Source of the DNA: Rutstroemia sp. NJR-2017a BVV2
Taxonomy: Eukaryota; Ascomycota; Leotiomycetes; Helotiales; Rutstroemiaceae
Assembly: GCA_002946415.1 (NCBI GenBank)
Contig: NJPS01000043.1
Span: 248,001-312,000, forward strand
Reading direction: 5' to 3'
Length of the DNA: 64,000 nt
Shown here piece after piece: positions 60,025 to 64,000 of this stretch (the stretch's first letter is position 1; the number at the start of each line of letters is the position of its first letter). The notes under the pieces are model-generated. The model worked only from the letters and a program-made list of their open reading frames with translations. It ran no database searches and was not told where the DNA came from. The position numbers were made by a program, and so were the translations under genes.

Positions 60025-60630
60025 TTTGTTGTCGCATTAATGCTAAAGGTGAAGGTCGGTAATATTTTTCGAGTAGAGGATAAATTGGCTCGGGCTAATC
60101 CTTGCACTACCGAATATGTGCTTATGCTTATCTTATCGAGACAACTATCCCTCTGACGAAAGATTGGGCAGTCCTGTAGGTCCTGAGGTTGGAGATTGAG
60201 GGCGTACAAGAAATCGGTTAATAAAAAGTTATGTAATTGTTGAGTTCCCCAGACTAATTCTCAGCCACTAGCGGACAGACAATACCCATCTAGGTATCTG
60301 GTAGTACCTGCTACTTATTATATGCGCTAGATCTAGGCAGGTGGTTGTGTAAGTAGGTGAAGGTACCGATGCAGAGACAGCAGTGACTTCTAAGATGAAT
60401 CGGAACAATTCACTGGTTCATTCAGCTAGGTGGTTGCTTCGTAAGGATTCCAAATAGGTACTAATTTAGCTATGTTGAAGGCGCTACCCATCCCCATCAT
60501 ATTACGCTCGGTAATTTGAGGAGTCGCTCATGCATCAACTGCGTGTTTACATTATCATAATCTATCGTGATCTAGACAAAGGAAAGGGTAGAGCTGCGAA
60601 TAACCTAATGTTACAAGTATGCAAGAACGT
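60025..60630. other. Intergenic region, paralogue B / Mit_KHE1-like gene
   Basis: It contains several TAGGTA and CTAGGT words (60290-60460) but no regular repeat. It should include the promoter of paralogue B and the 3' UTR of the next gene. No ORF with support. Confidence 0.6.
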
Positions 60631-61526
60631 CTACCCGGTCTTGGTCTTGTCCCGACTATTTGCTGAGTCTAATCGCTCTTTCTCATCTCGAAGGTCTTTC
60701 TTTGCTTGCAGATCCCTCTCCACTTGCCATACTGCTCGCTCGAGCTCCAATTGAAGTTCGGGGATATGAAGTAACGATGCGATACGTGATCCATCGGACT
60801 CTTGGAGCAGCATTCTTTCAATATTTGGGGGTTTAGAAGGCACTCGTTTGGGCTTGGTCTTGGGGCCAGACTTGGATTTTGGCAGCATTTGTCGAGCATA
60901 TAGCTGATCCAATATCTTGGACGGCTGCTTCGTGATTAATCGTTTATCCAAGAGGAACTCAATGTGTTGCGATCCTCTTAGAGCTTTCCAATGGCTGTAC
61001 GCTCTGAAGCACAGGTAGAAGAAAGGTAGATTGGGGATTCTAGTTAGATTAGCTTATATCAAATTTGAGTATCGGGAAACACATACAAAGGGATTAGGCC
61101 AAAGGGCGCAGCAATGGGTAGCCCGGCGATGGAATATATCAATCTAGACTTGTGAAGCTTTTGCCTTTCCGTGGCCAATGTCCTTAAAACCTCTACAACG
61201 CTATCCTGCGGTAGAACAGTTGACGGAAATAGAACCTCCACCTGTTTTTTGCTTCCTAATTCTTCTGCTTCCCTACGCGTTGACAAAGGGGGGATGGATT
61301 TTAACCCCCATTCCTCATATGGTATCCGTTTGAACGCCTTGTTCCCAAGATCTACAACCTTTCGCTGCCATCCCGATTCCTTCTTTTCCCAACCTGCCCA
61401 GAGGTTACTCGCTCTGCTGGTCGCCTTGTCCAGTAAGGATGTAGTGTTTTTGGTTGTAACGACGTTCAAACGCTGGCAGTAGATGAGCGTTCGATGCGTT
61501 GAAACAGGCAGTAAGAAGAGGCGCAT
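60631..61526 (-). CDS. Mitochondrial K+/H+ exchange-related protein (Mit_KHE1-like)
   Basis: Two exons, 61526-61087 and 61039-60631; 47-nt intron, phase 2; 282 aa. It starts MRLFLLPVSTHRTLIYCQRL, the family's typical beginning; the frame is open 17 codons further up, but this ATG fits best. ATSRASNLWAGWEKKESGWQ and RIPYEEWGLKSIPP follow. A hydrophobic hairpin (LIYSIAGLPIAAPFGLIPL across the intron to IPNLPFFYLCFRAYSHWKAL) is the membrane part. The C-terminus is a Glu/Arg-rich coiled coil. Family knowledge: Mit_KHE1 proteins (yeast YDL183C) are linked to mitochondrial potassium/proton exchange with Mdm38/Mrs7. It is divergent from srf1 over 0.8 kb. Confidence 0.88.
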
Positions 61527-62332
61527 TCTCGTTCTGTGGCGGGGACAAACAAAAGAGTACTCGGTCTCAATTAGCACATTTCTATCTGCAGTCTGCGGGG
61601 TTCAGTGAGTGTTTGGTTTCGAACAGCGCAGCGATTCATGCGCTGGAAAGTCTCGTCTCTTGGGTCGTTGATAGATTGGGCTGGTAGTTTTGCTTGGTCT
61701 TTTTTCTTTCGCGCTTATTGCTCGCGCGTCACGAGTAGTCGTAGTTGTAGTTGTGGTCGCGGTCGCAGCAGGATTGAAGCAAATATGGATAGCGGGACAT
61801 GTTGGAAAAAGTAAGAAAAAGTACCCTTGGAAACTTGGAAGAGCAGCCAATGACGCACAGTATGCAAATGGCGCTTCGTAGTGTGCAGCGTGAGAGGCTT
61901 CTGCAAGTACCGTACATACAGTAGGATTTTAGTGGAGAAGGGAAAACGAAACGAAAAGCTCATAAAAGGGCTTTCGAATTTCCATAATCCTAGCTCAACC
62001 TTAATTGGCGACAGAAGCGGTTAGACCGGCAGATCCATCTCTGCTTGTTCTGACTACGAACAGCCAACTGCAGTTCTAACGGCAGATTTCCCAAAAAATC
62101 CAACCCATCATCTTCACTTCATCACGCTCATTACTTCATCGTTTTCTTAGATTCTTCTTCCTTTTCAGTGCTTCGTTATACCTAATTTAATTCCCTTTGT
62201 TCACTTACCATGCTCAGATAAAAGGAGAGGTCAGCCGCGATTGAAGCGTCGCTCAGGGTTGCTCGATCGCGTGTGGACTGAAGTACCAACACCAATCTCA
62301 CTGCACGACGTTTTTAGGAATATCCTAGTACC
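61527..62332. other. Divergent intergenic region, Mit_KHE1-like / srf1
   Basis: Contains a GTAGTCGTAGTTGTAGTTGT-type run at about 61735-61765. ORFs of 60-80 codons on both strands overlap it and lack support. 62100-62200 is pyrimidine-rich and probably the srf1 leader. Confidence 0.6.
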
Positions 62333-63807
62333 ATGGCAACGTCGGTCCAGCAGCTCCCACGGACCTCCACCTCGGGACTGGGTCTAATGGTGGAGGGTTA
62401 TAACAATGTGCACCATGACTCCCTGACAGTCCCGCTGCGAAAATATTCGGATTCTTCGACCTCAGGCTCGACCGACAATGTCGCAATGAAAGGGAAGAGA
62501 AGGGCTGGTTCTCAGCGGCGCACTCGTCCGAAAGCAAATTCATCCGCTTCTCGAAATACTCACAGCACTGAGCACACCCAGTCAACGAGCAGCACTCAAG
62601 CGGAGAATCGCGCTGCACAACGAGCCGTACGATCACTTCCACGTAGGTTCACAAGCTCACGTTTAACAGTTCGAGATATATGCTAACCCTAATCCTAAGC
62701 TTGGATAGCCTCCCACGAAGACGGAGATGATCTAGTTCCCGTCAATCCGCTTTCCGTCCCCTCGCGAATCCAGTCAGCCCAGCAAAATTCCACCCCAGCT
62801 CAATCGGCAAGGAGAATATCGCACGATGGATACGTGGATCCTTACGATGATGTGCAAAACACTATCGCTGATAGGAAGGTTGAGACGGGCTTCTTTGGTG
62901 GATTGCGGGAACCTGTTCGGGGGAGGAAATGGGACCACGCTCGAGATGATGATCCTGTGATCATGAAATCCGGCATAAACCCCAATGCGTCTCCTTGGCG
63001 AAATTTTATCAAGGCGTCAGCTTATGGATCTTCAGAAACAGAAGACAGCAAACTCGTTGATCAGGAATTCCTAGACAATCTTACTCCTGGCTATGATAGA
63101 CCATGGCGTGGTGATTTAGAGAATAACGGTGATCAGGATCCAGTGTCTGCGCTCTTGTATAGCAAGAAAAGAAGGAGGACTCTCATCAGACGCGTACAAG
63201 TGAGTGGTTACTCTTGCTTAATCTTCGGTATCTGGCCCCATGCTGACCTTTTACAGCATACTCTTCTCATGAATCCTTATGTGCCCCTTATTTTCCGACT
63301 TATTGTGCTTGTAACATCTGTCATCGCTTTAGGCATAGCGGCTTCTGTTCACCATCTCTCTAATTCATACTCATATGCCCAAAGTCCATCTACTACTATG
63401 GCTATTGTTGTTGATGTGGTTGCTATACCATACACTCTATACATGACATGGGATGAGTATACAGGGAAACCTTTAGGCTTAAGGTCACCAAAAGCCAAAA
63501 TACGACTCGTTCTTTTAGATCTTTTTTTCATTATTTTCGAAGCTTCAAACTTAACATTAGCATTTGATGCATTATCTGATGACACCGGAAGCTGTAAAAT
63601 GAGCAATAACGGATACAATGGTGTAATCTGCCACAGACAGAGAACGCTCTGTGCAATCATCATCTTAGCATTGTTCGGTTGGGGGTTGACTTTTGCAGTC
63701 AGCATTTTCCGGTATGTTTTAAACTATCCCCGTGAGAGTTTAATCGTATACTGACCATTGTCTCAAGCCTTGTGGAGCGAGTGGGTGGTCGAGAGGAGGC
63801 TGAATGA
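62333..63807 (+). CDS. srf1: Regulator of phospholipase D SRF1
   Basis: Four exons, 62333-62642, 62709-63199, 63257-63711 and 63768-63807; 431 aa. The N-terminal 200 residues are hydrophilic. A conserved SPWRNFIKASAYGSSE block and a PGYDRPWRGD element precede the membrane part. Four hydrophobic segments follow, including VPLIFRLIVLVTSVIALGIA, MAIVVDVVAIPYTLYMTWDE, KIRLVLLDLFFIIFEASNL and LCAIIILALFGWGLTFAVSI. YTGKPLGLRSPKAK forms the cytosolic loop. The end is LVERVGGREEAE in a 40-nt last exon. Family knowledge: Srf1 regulates phospholipase D (Spo14) in yeast and is membrane-bound. The last exon was placed by phase and acceptor; without it the protein would end in a read-through tail. Confidence 0.9.
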
Positions 63808-64000
63808 AGGCTTCAGCCATAATGTCTCCGGACAAAAGTATTTCCTACGATTGGAAAGGGTCTTTTCATAAGCAAGGCGTTCGGATTTGTAGCGATATGG
63901 CAGTATAAAAATAGAAAATCAGTATGTACATAAGGCATAATATATAAACCTATGTAGTCGGACCCAAGCTGGAACTTTGGTCGCAACTCGCAACTTCTGT

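Noticed and set aside
62683..62698. Telomere-like CTAACCCTAATCCTAA
   Set aside because: Fewer than three imperfect units, located in srf1 intron 1 where it supplies the branch-site CTAAC; not telomeric.

Overview
This window is nuclear DNA of a filamentous ascomycete (Pezizomycotina). The evidence is: short GT-AG introns, mostly 45-140 nt with ACTAAC-like branch sites; a single dispersed 5S rRNA gene; and a fungal gene set (Atg22, CreB-type deubiquitinase, SUN-family wall protein, Kre6-type GH16, Srf1, Zn2Cys6 regulator, CE5 cutinase). A Leotiomycete is my best guess, but that is inference only. No mobile element, CRISPR array, tRNA or prokaryotic operon was seen.

Layout. 1-9 kb: atg22 (-) and med14 (+), divergent. 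9-13.6 kb: a long gap with no supportable gene. 13.6-20 kb: creB-type deubiquitinase (+), a four-exon yos1 (-) that ORF calling misses, and alg12 (+). yos1 and alg12 share a 406-bp promoter holding a perfect 16-bp palindrome. 20.6-29 kb: atp3 (-), top1 (+), coq6 (+). 29-36 kb: a UBE2W-like E2 (-), a CaMK-type kinase (+), a possible small coding exon (-), and a conserved coiled-coil protein of unknown function (-). 38-44 kb: ppm1 (-) and a GPI-anchored SUN/GH132 protein (+). 45 kb: a 5S rRNA gene, then a doubtful Gln-repeat Cys/His ORF. 47-55 kb: CE5 cutinase (-), Zn2Cys6 regulator (+), kre6/skn1 (-). 56.8-60 kb: a tandem pair of Cys-rich paralogues (DUF3716-like) that share intron position and phase and a C-terminal helical motif. 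60.6-64 kb: a mitochondrial K+/H+-exchange-related protein (-) and srf1 (+).

Most genes are unrelated housekeeping genes. Local themes are ER/secretory function (yos1-alg12), mitochondrial function (atp3, coq6, the Mit_KHE1-like gene), ubiquitin (creB, E2) and the cell surface (SUN, cutinase, kre6). The best candidates for undescribed biology are the tandem Cys-rich pair near 57-60 kb and the cryptic repeat-bearing Cys/His ORF near 46 kb. Exon borders were set by hand from splice consensus, phase continuity and family resemblance. No database search was run.
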